From Acanthamoeba sp. SK_2022b (taxonomy: Eukaryota; Discosea; Longamoebia; Acanthamoebidae), in contig JANDJZ010000377.1 in assembly GCA_027943245.1 (NCBI GenBank), positions 1 to 40,923 on the forward strand: a stretch of 40,923 nucleotides of DNA, given 5' to 3'. A program made the translations under genes and the position numbers. Under the pieces are notes generated by a model that was not told the origin of the DNA, did not search any database, and worked only from the letters and a program-made list of their open reading frames with translations. Shown piece by piece: positions 22,774-35,862 of this stretch (within the stretch, counting starts at the first letter, position 1; the number at the start of each line of letters is the position of its first letter).

Positions 22774-22863
22774 GCTTCCCATCCGAACAGCGAAGTTAAG
22801 CTGCGCCAGGCGGTGTTAGTACTGGGGTGGGCGACCACCTGGGAATCCACCGTGTCATATCCT
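22765..22863 (+). pseudogene. 5S rRNA gene, 3' fragment (nt 21-119)
   Basis: Continues the 5S gene with the internal promoter region intact. It differs from the complete copy at 22840 (T for C) and 22857 (A for G), both at CpG sites. A T5 run follows at 22865-22869. Confidence 0.93.
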
Positions 22864-22927
22864 CTTTTTGTCTCCTGTTGCTGTTGTACCCACCTTCTTG
22901 GTGGTGTCTATCTACTCTACTCCATTG
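22774..22927 (+). repeat. 5S cassette, left copy, 3' portion
   Basis: These 154 bases match the reverse complement of 24892-25045. Beyond the 5S gene, identity continues for about 64 bases (ending ...CTACTCCATTG) and then stops abruptly. Confidence 0.9.
22865..22869 (+). terminator. Pol III terminator of the interrupted 5S gene
   Basis: TTTTT begins two bases after the 5S 3' end, at the same place as in the intact copy. Confidence 0.8.
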
Positions 22928-23802
22928 ATCTCTTGATAATAGAGTCCTCCTGCTCCATTTTACAATGATAATGCAAAATGGGAGGTTTGGAGTTAAAACC
23001 TATTTGAGTTGCTAAATCTTGACAGTTGAGTGTCATTAAGCACAGCTGTTTTTTAAGGCATGTGGAGGTCACAGTGGTAGTGGTTTCAGTAGTGATATTC
23101 TAGCTAGAAGCAGTCAATGAGGGAGCCTAAAAATTTCCTGAATTCTGCAACTGGTGGCTGGTCACTGGTAAATGGTGCAAATCCCAAACATACAACATTG
23201 ACATACATTGGCACCTTGAAGAAACATTACAGCTAACCCCAGATGCTGGTGCTTGGGTACAGAACACTATTATGGCTCTGCACTTTCTTCTTCTCCTTCC
23301 CCTCCTCCACTCCTGCACAGTTGGTTGTCAGGTGTACCTGTAAAAAACCAGCTGGTTGTTGGGTGTATTGCCTGGCTTGCTGATGCAATTCAATTTGGTC
23401 CTCAATGCATGTGTTGTGGGTGCACTTATTGCCATTTCTTTTTGCCAGTCTGTCAGATACATATGGGCATGATGAGTATGCAGCCTGTGAAATGTATCAT
23501 AGCATAGCACAACTGCTTTTCTGATGATAAAGATCACACATGATCCCTTTCAGGTGCTTGCACGAAATCATCCTGCACACACATCACAGCTTTGAACAAC
23601 TGCATAGCAGCACATTGTGGTTCATGGGGTTTTCCACATGAGCGGACATTGCGCCACCAGCTGAACATCAACACTTTGAACATACAATAGCTTGATATTG
23701 GCACCAGAACAAAGGAAAAGGACAGTTTGATGTAGGAAAAGGAGCTGTTGGGGACCACACACATGCAATAAAAAAAAACAACATAAAATGGAAAATATTG
23801 AG

Positions 23803-23857
<55 letters not shown>

Positions 23858-24891
23858 CATTGTATACACCCAGATGGTGAATTGGATGAACTGTCATCTA
23901 TGTGTGGAGGTGTATTAGGACCATGCATGAGCAGGGTGACATCACATCAAGGCATGTGCCTGGATAGTGGTCTCACCTAAAAAGGCTTGGGAGTAAAGCT
24001 TGAATTGGCAAGGATGTGTTGTCACCTGGTGTGCATGTATGGGATCACATCATTAAGTCATGAGGTCCATGCACGCATGCAAGGACTGTGAAGGTAGATG
24101 TGTCTGACCTTGACACAACATCCACTGGGTGGCTCAGTCAGTATGGTTTGCCATGGTGCCTCAGATAACCCTGATGATGGTACAATGCTGCTGAGAATGG
24201 TTGAGTGTGAATTTCATTGGTGAAGCACCTGCCTTGGGGTTCTGAGTCTGATTCATAGCCTGGCCAGCTCTTGGCCCCACCAAATTCCTGGTGATCACTG
24301 AAAGATCTTCTCAAGTGCACTTGATATCATTCTTGCGGATTTTTGATGTGCCAGCTACTCCACCTGTCAGCAATGATTGGACACTGGCTTTGCATGGGCA
24401 AACACCAATGCTAAGACAGAATTTTGCAGCCTGGAAGTTCACAGTTTCAGGTGATGTATGATCCATTCAGGGGTTTTTACCAAATGTCTACAGTTTTCAA
24501 CAGTCAAATCAGCAGTAATGTAGCTGTAGACATTTATGACACCATCCCAGACAGGTGCTGTCTACAAAGAAAGAGTCAGACAGTCTCATTTTGCAAACTA
24601 AAAATTGTTACTTGATCTAAAGCTGGGATATCCACCAGATAGCACTGCATTCCTTGACCACTCATTTGATAATAGTGATGCCTGCCCAATAAAAAAGAGA
24701 AGGTTGCAAGCTCTGGTCTCTCCTTCCACTGATGTTGAAGTGGTATGGTGGTGTTTGGTGATAGGGTGGTGTGGTGGCTGGTGGATGTCTCTGGGTTGGC
24801 TGTCTGTGTATTCTAGCTGATCATATACTTTCTCAGATAGTGATGAATTGGCTATGTTGGGGATGGGCATGTACCCTGAATTATCAGCATG
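22928..24891. other. CpG desert between the two 5S cassettes
   Basis: About 1.96 kb, AT-richer than the surroundings, in which I count only about five CpG (near 23563, 23643, 23651, 24074 and 24336). It is full of TG and CA and contains a (TG)n tract. Coding-like fragments broken by stops occur (for example minus strand 23328-23537 and plus strand 24605-24820), but none is recognised. It is likely old decayed sequence, possibly former transposon or gene material. Confidence 0.7.
23804..23857. repeat. (TG)n microsatellite, intergenic
   Basis: A pure TG tract inside the CpG desert; most of the long dinucleotide tracts in this window lie in introns. Confidence 0.95.
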
Positions 24892-24949
24892 CAATGGAGT
24901 AGAGTAGATAGACACCACCAAGAAGGTGGGTACAACAGCAACAGGAGAC

Positions 24950-24954
24950 AAAAA
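24950..24954 (-). terminator. Pol III terminator of the intact 5S gene
   Basis: TTTTT on the minus strand begins two bases after the 5S 3' end. Confidence 0.85.
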
Positions 24955-24955
24955 G

Positions 24956-25074
24956 AGGATACGACACGGTGGATTCCCGGGTGGTCGCCCACCCCAGTAC
25001 TAACACCGCCTGGCGCAGCTTAACTTCGCTGTTCGGATGGGAAGCGGTGCTTTCTGCGCAGTATGGCCGTATCC
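24956..25074 (-). rRNA. 5S ribosomal RNA
   Basis: A 119-base gene that starts GGATACGGCC and ends GTCGTATCCT, so the two ends pair to form helix I. The middle has CGCTTCCCATCCGAACAGCG and GCGGTGTTAGTACTGGGGTG, the usual loop B/C and helix IV/V regions, which include the TFIIIA-dependent internal promoter. A T5 terminator follows. It stands alone and not in a tandem array, consistent with dispersed 5S genes. It is the only intact 5S gene in this window. Confidence 0.96.
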
Positions 25075-25283
25075 GCAAGTAACATGCTGCGCCTTTGGTG
25101 TCCCTCTTTCATCTAGGTGGAAGCGTCCTCGCACGTTCTGGTTTCTGTGTTCCAGAGCTTCTGGCATACTGGGGCTCAGGCGTTGTAGTGTTATTGTGGA
25201 TCTTCATTTGTGCAATGTTGGTTGACGGGTCACAAGTCCGAGTGTAACAGTGTTCCCTGGCCGCCCGTCCATGGCTCGGTCGC

Positions 25284-26502
<1,219 letters not shown>

Positions 26503-27183
26503 TCTCTAATCTGTGTATCTCTATGCTCAATTGATTTGTGTTTTCCAGCAAGCACAAACACGAAGCCCACCAGGTCCACCCACGCCTTTGCTGGCGCTCC
26601 TTTGCCCACCCGTTCCGGGTTACCCCGCCAAACCTGCACATAACTCGGATATCTTGCCAGACAATGTCGACATCAATTGACCCTCCACTTCCTCAGTGGA
26701 CATGGTGGGGGCTGTGCGTTGGCTTCATCTTGGATGAGGACTTGAGTGCCATGGTAAGAATGAGGGAGGCCAAGGTCAGCATGTTTAAATTTGTAAGTTT
26801 TATTGATGACATGTAGTGTGGAAGGAGGTGGTGTGTACAAACAAGGCTCAGATTTTCTTTTAATTGAAGGATTGTCGGTTTTGCCCAACAGGCTCCCTGG
26901 ATGCCCAGCCCCACCTAGACCTTCCAGAGCTACTATGCAGGCACCTCTGCAAAACTGGAGCCCCAGGAAGCAAGGTGTTTGTGTTGCTGACCCCAGGAAA
27001 AAACCGGGAACTTAGTACGGAGAATAAAGAGGGAACGTTTTGTCCAATTTGCTGTCTCGATTTCATTTGTGGTTCGGTATAAATCTGTCTTCGACCTGTC
27101 CACCGGAGGAGACTGGCCGGCACTCTCTTTTGCATCGAATCGTAAAAGAAAACCGTTTTTTAAATCAAGACAGAGATATCACA
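26503..27183. promoter_or_regulatory. Divergent promoter region (PSMA5 / importin)
   Basis: A 681-base head-to-head spacer. Its middle (26740-27000) is CpG-poor and holds a coding-like stretch (26890-27010) without a supported gene. No clear TATA box was found. Confidence 0.45.
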
Positions 27184-30100
27184 ATGGAACTCCAGCAAAT
27201 CGCGACCACTCTGCAAAATACGTTCGATTCCTCCAACGAGGTGCGAAAGGCCGCTGAACAGCAGCTTGAAGCTGTACGTCCATTTTCCCTTTGCCCAATT
27301 ACTCAGTTCCATCTCCGAATGTGGAAATCGCGATTTAACAAACATTGCGGCCAAATTGGTGTGATTGTAGTACCTGGACGTTGCAGGCTACGTCGTGGGC
27401 CTCCTTAAGATCATGACTGCCACCGAGGTCCCTCTGCCTATCCGTCAGGCCGCCTCCATCCAGTTCAAGACCCTCATCAACAGCCGTTGGGTACCCAATC
27501 GTTTTCCTTGCCGTTGTACTAATTATTATTTATTTATTATTTATTATTATTAGAGAACCTCGTTTGTTATTACAGTTGAATCTGAGCAAGCTGCCGCTGA
27601 TCCCTCATTCGTGGTTTCTTTATTATTTTTTGAATTATTAATGTTAATATCTAGACTAAGTCGAAGAAGAGGGTCCTCACGAAGGAGGAAAAGGACCTGG
27701 TCAAGCAGAACATCGTTGATCTCATCGTCCACGTCCCGCCCGTCGTGAGGTCCTCTCTCCCCTCAGAGTCTCCCCGTCCAATCGATGTGTTAACGATGGC
27801 ATGCTGACTGTTTTTGAACACGTTGAAAACATGAAACAATCATCAGGTCGCAGGTGGCGGTGGCGTTGAGGAAGATCCTCGAGAAGGATTACCCCGAGAA
27901 CTGGAGCGACCTGGTGCCCAAGGTGATGTCATACATCAACACTCAGGACATCCCGCGCCTGCACGGCGCGCTCTACACCTTGCGCATCATCATCAAGAAG
28001 TACGAGCACAAGCCCACCGACGGCGGGCTCCGCGAGCCGCTCGATCAGATCGTGGCGGCCACGTTCCCCGTGCTCCTGCAGCTCTTTGCCGCCCTCTCCA
28101 AGCACACCAACCTCGAGGCCTGCCTTCTCCAGCGCATCCTCACCAAGATCTTCTGGTCGGCCTCACAGGTACACTCCCTCTTTTTCCTTCGCTCATAGGC
28201 GCCTCCAACGCTCACGCAGACAACAAAACCACCACACCACACCACACCACACCACACCACACCACACCACACCACACCACACCACACCACACCACACACA
28301 CAAATGTAGAATGCGTTGCCTCCGGCGCTGCGTAACCTGCAGGCCGTGGAGGGCTGGTTCACCATCTTCATCGAGCTGATTCTCAGGCCCGTGCCGCTCG
28401 AGGTACAGCTCCCCGTGCGCACCACGCAGGCGGGCGGTCGCTGATCGGCTAGCGGTGTGGCACAGGGTCAACCGGAGGAGATCGCGGAGCGTAAGAACTA
28501 CCCGCCGTGGAAGCTGAAGAAGTGGATCGTCCACATCTTCAACCGCTTCCTCGCCAGGTTCGTCGCCCGCCTCTGTCTCGAGTCCAACGTGGTGTGTGTT
28601 ATGTGCGTATGTGCGTGTCGTGTGTGTGGCCTCGGCCTGACTCGACTGCGCGTGGCCAGGTATGGCGCCAAGCGGAAGACGGACGATCCCGACACGAGGG
28701 CCTTCAGCGAGGGCTTCAGGGCCGCCTATGCGCCCAAGCTGCTCGAGACCCTACTGCAGCTCCTGTCGGGCATCCCCAACGGAGAGTTCCTGCCCGCCCG
28801 TCTCGTCGCCGTCGCCCTCAACTTCATGGGCCATGCGTACGTCATCCATTTATTACAATCATATTTTAATTGCTTTGTTGTAAACTCTCCTCTTTTTAAA
28901 ATTCATTTATTATGTATTATGTTATCTTGCCACACCCGCTACGCGCACTCATCAACCACGTGCGAACACGTGCAGCATTCGTCATGCCAACACCTACCAG
29001 ATCCTGAAGCCACACATCCCCGTCTTCTTTGCCAAGGTGCGAACGCCTGCGCTGTGTGCCCGTGGAGGAAAGGGCAACTGGGGCTGACTGCGGCGACTTG
29101 GTTTGGCGTGGGTCTCGCAGATCATGTTCCCGCTGTTCTGCTTCAACGACGCCGACGCGGAGCTGTGGGAGGACGACCCGGCCGAGCTGATCCGCAAGGA
29201 GTGTGACCTGCTCGAGGACTTCTGGGACCCGCGCCTCACGGGCATGAACGTGCTGCTCGACCTCATGCAGCTGCGCTCGGCCGACTACCTCCACCTGGTG
29301 GTCACCCACTGCATCGGCGTGCTCAACGCCTACCAGGCCTGCTCCGAGAACCCTCGCCCCGAGCAGCTCGCCCGCCAGAAGGACGGCGCCCTCGTCGTCA
29401 TCGGCAACCTCATTAGCCGCTTCGAGAAGGTGCCTCCCCACTACTACGCTCAAAATAACATATAAAAATACAAGGAATAAAATAATAATAAAAATAATAA
29501 TTGTATAGAGTATATCAATTATTTTGCAGTAAAGAGTCAATTTACTGACGTGATGGGCTGGACTAGGTGCCCGAGTACAAGAAGTCTCTGGAGGGCATGG
29601 TCACCACCCACGTCATCCCCGAATTTACGTCGGTCTACCCCTTCCTGCGCGCTCGGGTAAGCTCTGCTACTACGAGTTCGTGTGCGTGTGTTGGCGCCTC
29701 GTGTCTGTGCGGAGCTGACCGGCCCCGGCTCGTACAGGCGTGCTGGATCTTCGGTGAGTGCTTCAGCGTCGAGTACGAGAACCCGACGACCTTCCTCCAC
29801 GGCCTGGAGCAGGTGGTGCGCCTGACAAAGGACGCGGAGCTGCCCGTGCGCCTCAAGGCCGCCGTCTGCCTCCGCTTCCTCTGCCAGAACCCCCTCGCCT
29901 ACGAGCCCCTCAAGTCCGTCCTTCCCCACCTCCTCGACAGTGCGTAGCTCTCCCTTTGGCGTGAGCCACGTCGACATTTATTCGCTGGTTTTGTGGAATG
30001 CGCGAATGTAACCCTTCTCCGTGCGTGCACGCGACGCGCAGTGTACTTTGGATTGATGAACGAGCTCGAGAACGACGATCTCGTCAAGTCGCTGGAGATG

Positions 30101-30680
30101 ACCATCCAGTGCTTCGCCAAGGACATCGCCCCGTACGCCATCGGCCTCATCCGGAAGCTTGTCGAGGTTCGAATTCCCTCCCCTCTCCCTCTCCCAACTC
30201 TCCCATAAAAAATCAAACGACTGCCCCCCCCCAGAACTTTATCCGCTTGGCGGGCGCGGAGGAGGACGACGACGCGGCGGCCATGGCGGCCACCGAGTGC
30301 CTCGGCGCCATCGAGACCATCCTGGACAGGTTCGTGGCTCAGTCCACTGGCCACAGGTCACCACCGCCTGAGACGCTGGGCTCACACGTTCTCGTGATCG
30401 TGTGGCGCGCGTGCGCGTGTTCAGCATCACGAAGAACCCGGACCTGTACCAGCAGGTGGAGCCGCTGCTCGTGCCGCTGCTGGTCCGTCTGCTCGACGAC
30501 GACGCCATGGAGTTCATGGAGGAGACCCTCAAGATCATGGCCTACCTCACCTTCTACGGCCACGGCATCTCGCCCGCCATGTGGCAGCTCTTCCCGCTTC
30601 TCTACAAGGCCTTTGACGGCTGGGCCACCGACTGGATGGACCGTACGTGTCCTCGCCCCCCCCCCTTCGTGTGTGTGTGC

Positions 30681-30719
<39 letters not shown>

Positions 30720-31263
30720 TCGCGTATGGGCATGTTGACGGTGTGGCTACGGGTTGCAGAGATCATCATCCCGCTGGACAACTACATCTCGCGCGGCAAC
30801 GACGTGTTCCTGTCCAACCCCGACTACCTCAAGATGGTCCTTGCCATGTACCAGAAGGTCTGAATGCGCGCCTTCCCTTTATTTATTTATTATTAATTGT
30901 TTTCTTTATTTAAATTGTTATTGTTTTCTCACTGCCCCATCTTTGCAGCTCATTGGCGATACCGGCATCGGAGAGGTCGACGCCGGCGAGGGCGCCAACC
31001 TGATCGAAGTCGTCCTCCAGCAGTGCCGCGTACGTGTCAAGCCGTCTTCCTCTCTCTGTGCGCGCGCGTTCGCGAGCTGTGCGTGTTTCGCTGTATGGGT
31101 GAGCAGGCTTGCTCACAGGTGGAGGGGGTCGCTACTGTGAAATTCCTGCAGGGCCGCATCGACGAGTACGTCCCGCACATCATCGAGCTCGCCGTCAAGC
31201 GCCTCCTCTCGCCCGAGACCACCAAGAAGTCCCTCAAAGTGCTCTGCCTCGAAGTGGTACGCC

Positions 31264-31332
<69 letters not shown>

Positions 31333-32361
31333 CGTCATCGATGCGTGTGCTGAAGCGTTGGATGGGAATGGATTGGGACTGCAGGTGGCCAACGCGCTGT
31401 GGTACAACCCGGCGCTGACGCTGCAGGTGCTCGACTCGAAGGGCCTCACGGGCCCCGTCTTCCAGACGTGGTTGGCCTACAGCGACAAGTTCTCGCGGAT
31501 CAAGGACAAGAAGCTGGCCATCGTGGGCCTGAGCTGCATCTTCGAGGTGCCCTTCGCGTCGCTGCCGGCCTCCATCCAGCCCGCCATGGGCTCTGTCTTC
31601 ATGCTCCTCCTCAAGTTCATCCACCTGCACGAAATGCAGAAGAACAGTGCGCTCCCCTCCCCCCCGATTCCTCGATCGCCATTGGTCGGATGAACGCATT
31701 CTTCTCAACGATGGCGTGGCAGAGGTCAAGCCGGAGAAGGGCGAAGACGACGATGACGACGAGGAGGATGACGACGATGATGGATTGGGCGAAGACGAGG
31801 ACGACGAAGATGACGATGACGACGATGACGACGACGAGCACGAGTTCGTGCCCGAGGACGAGGACATCGGCGCCGATGCCGATTCCCTGGTCCAGCTCTC
31901 CGAAGCTGTACGTAGTTTTCTCCGGCGAAGCCGCTCGTCTGGCATTTTATATCTATTTATTTAACATATTTTATTATTTTTTTCTTATGTTGCGTCAACT
32001 GTCACGTTGCTCATCACTGTCGTAACCCGTGATCAGGCGAGCGAGTACTCGTTCTCTGCTTTCAAGGGTGATGACGACGAACTTGCGGACAGCGGCATCG
32101 TGACGTCGCCTCTCGATGCTGTTGAGCCTTACGTCTTCTTTGCTCAGCACATGGAAGGTTCGCGCGTCCGCTCTCCACCTGTTCTGTGTTTTGTTTGCTC
32201 ACCTTTCTTTTCTCCCTTATCCAGTGCTGTCGCAGCGAGACGGACCGGTGTATGGCAAACTGATGGAGGCCTTGCCGGGCGAGCAGCGCGTGTTCTACAA
32301 CGCCATCATGCAGCAGGCCGCCGCAACGGCCCAACAGCACGCTGCTGCCACCCCGCACTAA
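27184..32361 (+). CDS. Importin-7/8-like (Sxm1/Nmd5) nuclear transport receptor
   Basis: Twenty-one exons: 27184-27273, 27371-27490, 27655-27749, 27847-28168, 28310-28402, 28466-28557, 28660-28836, 28976-29036, 29121-29429, 29567-29656, 29738-29939, 30042-30166, 30235-30329, 30425-30642, 30760-30857, 30949-31029, 31152-31256, 31385-31646, 31723-31907, 32037-32157, 32225-32361. They give 1025 residues, against about 1038 in human IPO7, and all phases close. It is a HEAT-repeat karyopherin that carries cargo through the pore under Ran control. The N-terminal importin-beta/Ran-binding region includes VRKAAEQQLEA and PLPIRQAASIQFKTLINSRW. Further on are KILEKDYPENWSDLVPK and ACWIFGECFSVEYENP. A strongly acidic Asp/Glu tract precedes the C-terminus, typical of the IPO7/8 group. 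An AATAAA lies at 32394. Introns carry (CCACA)n and (AC)n repeats. Confidence 0.92.
28229..28297. repeat. (CCACA)n pentanucleotide repeat in intron
   Basis: About 14 uninterrupted ACACC/CCACA units fill most of the fourth intron of the importin gene. Confidence 0.95.
30669..30719. repeat. (GT)n(GA)n compound repeat in intron
   Basis: A GT tract changes to a GA tract in the importin intron between exons 30425-30642 and 30760-30857. Confidence 0.85.
31266..31331. repeat. (AC)n microsatellite in intron
   Basis: A pure AC tract in the importin intron between exons 31152-31256 and 31385-31646. Confidence 0.95.
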
Positions 32362-33471
<1,110 letters not shown>

Positions 33472-33633
33472 GCGTCGCTCTCAGGGTCGGGCCTCCCTTG
33501 TACAAATGTCTCCATTTGTAAACACATCAGTAAATACAGTACATATCTCAAACGACCGTTCATCTTTTTCCCAATTAGCTCTACATTAACGTAGAAGTAG
33601 CCGTTGTTAGTGGTTTGTGCTATCTTCTTTGCT

Positions 33634-35552
33634 CTACGCTTTGTCTATTGAAGCGAATCGGCGATCAAGGAGAATCATAAGTCCAGTGGCCGTGAAAAGG
33701 CCGATGGTCAACAGCAGGATCTTCACAGGGAAGGTGATCAGCGGACCCAAAATGAAGCCGAATACCGACCCGAGCGACTGGTAGAACTTGTAGCTGGCGA
33801 ACGCGGGTTCTGCACTTGGCGGTTTGGTTAACGTGCACGCGGACACGGTGAACCACTACACAACGCACCAGTGTTATCGGTGAAGAAGACGGACATGAGG
33901 ATGGGCGGTAGGGTGGAGAAGCAGCTGTCGCCGATGCTGAGGAGGGTGATGGCGGCGTAGACGCTCAGCGGGTGTTGGCTGATCACCTCCTCGGGGATGT
34001 AGGTCGATGGCCACAGGAGGCCGAAGAAGAGGTAGAACGGCAGATGGCATGCAAAGCCGACCACCAGGAAGAGGCGGCGGCCCACCATGTCCGACAGATG
34101 GCCGAGCACGGCCGAGCACAGCGTCATCACCAGACAATACCACGCGAATACGAAGCCGATCGATGACAGGTCCAGGTGCTTCTTCACCACCTTCACGAAA
34201 CAACAACAACGCGTGAGCGTGAGTCAACTTGATGCGCGGCCAAGGCGCCCGTGCTGGCGGGGCACCTCTTTGGCAAAGTCGCCTGTAGCAAATGCCTGCT
34301 CGTAGCCGCTGTAGAAGAAGAGCGGGATGAGGAGGAACAGCCGCGGGTCCCTGTGAAGCGCCGCCGAGTCTTTGGCCTTCTTCCCGATCAGCGCCATGTT
34401 GAACACCACCTTCTCCTCCTCGCCTTCCTTCGCTCTTCGCCCGCCGTCGTTTTCGCTCTTTGTTGTGTTGTTCGGGTCTTCGTCTTCACTCTTTGACTTG
34501 GTTGGCCCGGGGCTGCTGGGAGTGAAGGTCTTCTCGTCGCCGAGCAGGAGCATGACCAGAACGCCGGCCGCGCCGACGGCGGTGAAGGAGTAGAAGAGGA
34601 CCTTGATCGCCTTGGCCTCCCCGCCCAGCCGGTCCCCGAATAAGAAGATCACGCTCGCCACAACGTTGCCCACCACGCTGGCCCACTGCCGTGACGTTAG
34701 CACACTCGCGCGCGCGTCCGTTTCATCGTGCCATTGGGCGCGTACGGTACGTGCGGCGGCGAAGATGCCGTTGAAGAGGCCCATCTCCGACTTGGGTGGC
34801 TTCCCCTTGGCCTCTGCGTAGTTGGCGCCCGCGGCCGTGATATACGACCCTGCCGCGACACACACACACACACACACGCAAATTAGGAATAGAACGCGCG
34901 CGACGCAGCTTGAGTACAAGGAGACGGTACCGGCGGCGGTCCATAGGATGCCGGCGCCCACGCCCACGACCGCCGACGCCGGGATGAGGGTCACCCAATC
35001 TGGGTGCAGGTTGGCCGCTGTGTGCCACGCCCGCCTCTCGTGTCAACAAGCGCTTAGCCCGAAATGTGTTGTGTTGTTGTGTTGTTGAGCTGCAGCGTGT
35101 CTGGCGCGTACCGACGAAGACAACGTAGGTGGCGGCACCGAGCACAAGCGCCTTCCGCTCGCGCAGAGCCCTGGCCACAGGCGACGCGAGAAAGAGAGAA
35201 GACAGGCACATGGTCCCGTACAGCGACGCCAGACACCAGTAGCCCAGCCGTCCCGGAATCAAACTGCTCTCCAGCAGCTGGGTCGTTCTGTCAACACAAT
35301 GTTGTACACGCGAGACACGGTCAATAAGGGCGTTGCACAATGCTATAATAATAGGAAGAATAAAAATGATATTAAATTATTTATAAATCGGGAGTACCCG
35401 AAAGCGAAGAAGATGCAGAAGAAACCGGAGCTCAGGACGGCCAAGTTGAGCAAGTGGCTCCGAGCCTCGCGGCGCCTCTCCGCGGCGCCAGGGAGCAGCG
35501 GCAGGCCCTCCTCGTCCCCGTCCTCCGCTACCCCTACGTCCCTCAGCTTCAT
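33634..35552 (-). CDS. UNC93-like major facilitator family membrane protein
   Basis: Seven exons: 35552-35398, 35287-35112, 35017-34931, 34849-34746, 34685-34266, 34190-33869, 33809-33634; 479 residues. It is a multi-pass membrane protein; about eleven hydrophobic segments can be seen, including LLNLAVLSSGFFCIFFAFG, GYWCLASLYGTMCLSSLFLA and ILLLTIGLFTATGLMILL. The family signature is VGVGAGILWTAAGSYITAA (compare GxGxAxLWTxQGTYLT in UNC93 proteins), followed by MGLFNGIFAAAR. A long hydrophilic loop with Ser/Glu/Lys (SKSEDEDPNN...) lies in the middle, as in MFS carriers. Animal UNC93A/UNC93B act with channels or in receptor trafficking; the protist role is unknown. The gene is head to head with the RNA ligase. 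Confidence 0.8.
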
Positions 35553-35862
35553 TTTTCGAGCCTCTCTAGATGGAGCCGCAAGGCCAGAAGGAGAGGGCAG
35601 AGGCTGGTATGCTCCGTCTGCCTCCGTCTGCTTCTGGGATTGCGTGCAGGACCACCAACACCGGTCACGGCGATACAGCGGGACATAGCGCGAGGGGTTG
35701 CGATTTCTTTGTAAGGGCAAATGACAGAAAAGATAAAGAAATACTTTTAACCAATAAAATATTCGAGGAAACAAAACAGAACACATCTTCGTGAAAAAAC
35801 ATGTCGAGAAGGGAAGGTAGGCGCGATCAAGCCACATCAAATACCAAATTGATTTATAGAAC
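35553..35862. promoter_or_regulatory. Short divergent promoter (UNC93-like / RNA ligase)
   Basis: Only 310 bases lie between the two start codons, so the genes probably share a bidirectional promoter. The part next to the ligase is AT-rich (35700-35860). I see no clear TATA box. Confidence 0.5.

Larger units (their letters stand above)
24892..25165 (-). repeat. 5S cassette, right (intact) copy, inverted
   Basis: 274 bases that match, as reverse complement, 17326-17445 plus 22774-22927. I find four differences, all transitions, two of them at CpG in the 5S gene. The ends of the match are sharp on both sides. Confidence 0.9.

Noticed and set aside
22565..22819. 84-residue protein at the LINE 3' end running into 5S
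   Set aside because: It crosses the element border into the 5S gene and has no domain; it is an accidental continuation of the ORF2 frame.
24121..24290. tRNA gene or tRNA-derived SINE (A-box-like GGCTCAGTCAGTATGG and B-box-like GGTTCTGAGTC)
   Set aside because: The boxes match poorly, no cloverleaf can be drawn, and no poly(T) terminator follows at the right place; chance similarity in TG/CA-rich decayed DNA is likely.
26538..27082. Small genes in the PSMA5/importin divergent spacer
   Set aside because: The frames are open but overlap the alpha5 first exon and promoter, lack family similarity and have no phase-compatible partners.
28229..28297. CRISPR-like array
   Set aside because: It is a simple pentanucleotide microsatellite without spacers, inside a spliceosomal intron.
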